From positions 1-17,671 of the forward strand of contig JADGIZ010000261.1 in assembly GCA_027604665.1 (NCBI GenBank): 17,671 nt of DNA, read 5' to 3'. The first letter of the stretch is position 1. Every line of letters begins with the position of its first letter. The position numbers and the translations under genes are program-made. Of this stretch, positions 17,032 through 17,671 are shown piece by piece. The stretch comes from Polyrhizophydium stewartii. Taxonomy: Eukaryota > Chytridiomycota > Chytridiomycetes > Rhizophydiales. The notes under the pieces were generated by a model. It worked only from the letters and a program-made list of their open reading frames with translations. It did no database searches and was not told the origin of the DNA.

Positions 17032-17200
17032 GATTATAATCCTAATGAGGCCGGTTCTATCATGACGTGCCATATTGACCAAGACTCTATTGTACAAATT
17101 TAATTGGAAAGGTCCGTCCATTAAGCTTCATGAGCCATTCGCTATAGAACCTAAATGTGTTGACAACTGAATATGGGCTTTTAATATTTCAGGGCAGTTC

Positions 17201-17671
17201 TTTTAGAGTAAGCCCTTTAGCAATACGATGCACAACTAGATCTATCTATAGTAGTAGAAAACTAGTCCTATATATACCCCCCCCCCATCTAAGATGGGGA
17301 GTTAGATGGTCAATATAAGGGGAAAGCCAAAACAACAGACAATAGCTAGCGACTAGCCTCAGAAGCATTCAATCGGGCCCGTCGCCTGCGCGAGCTGCGC
17401 GTCAAGGGCCCTAACCGGCGACGTCGCGACCGCGCGCGCGCTGCGCCGCGGCGCGGAAATCCCCGGGAACCCGAACCTCAATCACCCTTAAATTGCTCTG
17501 AGCTTGATACCTTATTTGATGGCACAATCAAGGATAAAAAAAGACATAATACGACTAAATGATCGACAACAATTATGAGAACCCCATCGAAGATGGGGTC
17601 GCCCCCATCCGGTGCTTCAAGCACCGCCCCCCTCAATGGGGGGGCGGGGCCGATCCTAATAAATAATTACA
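17201..17671. repeat. terminal GC-rich hairpin region
   Basis: No gene was recognised. Hairpins present are CCCCATCT-A-AGATGGGG (17283-17299, after a run of C), ACCCCATC-GAA-GATGGGGT (17581-17599) and CGGTGCTT-C-AAGCACCG (17610-17626), followed by a CCCCCC/GGGGGG pair near 17630. The island 17356-17470 includes the palindrome GCGACGTCGC (17418-17427) and the word GCCTCAGAAGC (17356-17366), both shared with the array at 5252-5270, plus an alternating CG run. Confidence 0.75.

Larger units (their letters stand above)
15832..17200 (+). pseudogene. rns: small-subunit rRNA remnant, nearly full length
   Basis: The small-subunit rRNA carries the decoding centre. AGAGTTTGAT (15832-15841) is the exact 5' word of bacterial-type small-subunit rRNA. 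It is followed about 30 bases later by GCTAGCTGG, as in the usual AACGCTAGC context. Further words in order are GACCAAAGACCGCTTGG (about 16253, 530-loop region), GATTGCGCATCTGATGGTCG (16507, like GATTAGATACCCTGGTAGTC), GTTTAATTCG (exact, about 16749), CGAGCCGTGTCACAGAGATT (16813, like CAGCTCGTGTCGTGAGATG) and TTCATGAGCCATTCGCTA (about 17127, like GCATGAAGTCGGAATCGCTA). From the first word to GTTTAATTCG is 917 bases, against about 940 in E. coli. Universally invariant positions are mutated, so function is unlikely. Frames at 16405-16665 and 16702-16905 are shadows of it. Confidence 0.57.

Noticed and set aside
1..17671. CRISPR arrays, bacterial promoters or rho-independent terminators
   Set aside because: Hairpins are numerous, but none of the strong stems is followed by a T-run, repeats are not regularly spaced, and no bacterial gene context exists.

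Overview
The window looks like mitochondrial DNA in which every recognisable gene is decayed. No open reading frame exceeds 105 codons. By my estimate, random DNA of this length and composition would give a longest ORF of about that size, so ORFs alone carry almost no information here. All gene calls below were made by eye, by lining up short universally conserved words of mitochondrial rRNAs and of cox1 and cob in the right order, strand and spacing. They are hypotheses that a profile search could settle quickly. The lineage is undetermined: bacterial-type rRNA words, many group-I-intron-like features and GC-rich hairpin clusters in AT-rich DNA would fit a fungus or a green alga. An intact gene copy, if the organism has one, must lie outside the window. 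|| Layout. 1-1190: two GC-rich hairpin islands, then AT-rich DNA with no recognised gene. 1190-2545: minus-strand remnants of atp9 (weak) followed by most of cox1 (copy A). 3073-3134: overlapping GC palindromes. 3245-3372: another minus-strand cox1 scrap. 3373-5244: unassigned, with two protein-like minus-strand stretches. 5245-5353: a head-to-tail array of perfect hairpins. 5695-6020: 3' part of cob (copy A, plus). 6790-7900: 3' half of the large-subunit rRNA (plus), interrupted by small hairpins. 8190-8340: a cox1 scrap. 9687-10345: cox1 copy C (plus), with a locally repeated segment. 10679-10798: dense hairpin cluster. 11120-11400: minus-strand 3' end of a small-subunit rRNA. 12660-13250: cob copy B. 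13470-14480: cox1 copy B. 14499-14951: LAGLIDADG endonuclease remnant, probably from a cox1 group I intron. 15390-15500: possible downstream cox1 exon. 15832-17200: nearly full-length small-subunit rRNA remnant (plus). 17274-17671: GC-rich hairpin tail. || Two things stand out. First, the same genes (cox1 at least three times, cob and rns probably twice) occur as independently decayed copies. Second, the window is strewn with perfect short inverted repeats with 1-3 nt loops. These fall into at least two families whose stems differ by compensating changes, and several sit inside the rRNA remnant between motifs that are normally adjacent. That suggests mobile hairpins, or a palindrome-generating mutation process, acting on decaying mitochondrial DNA.
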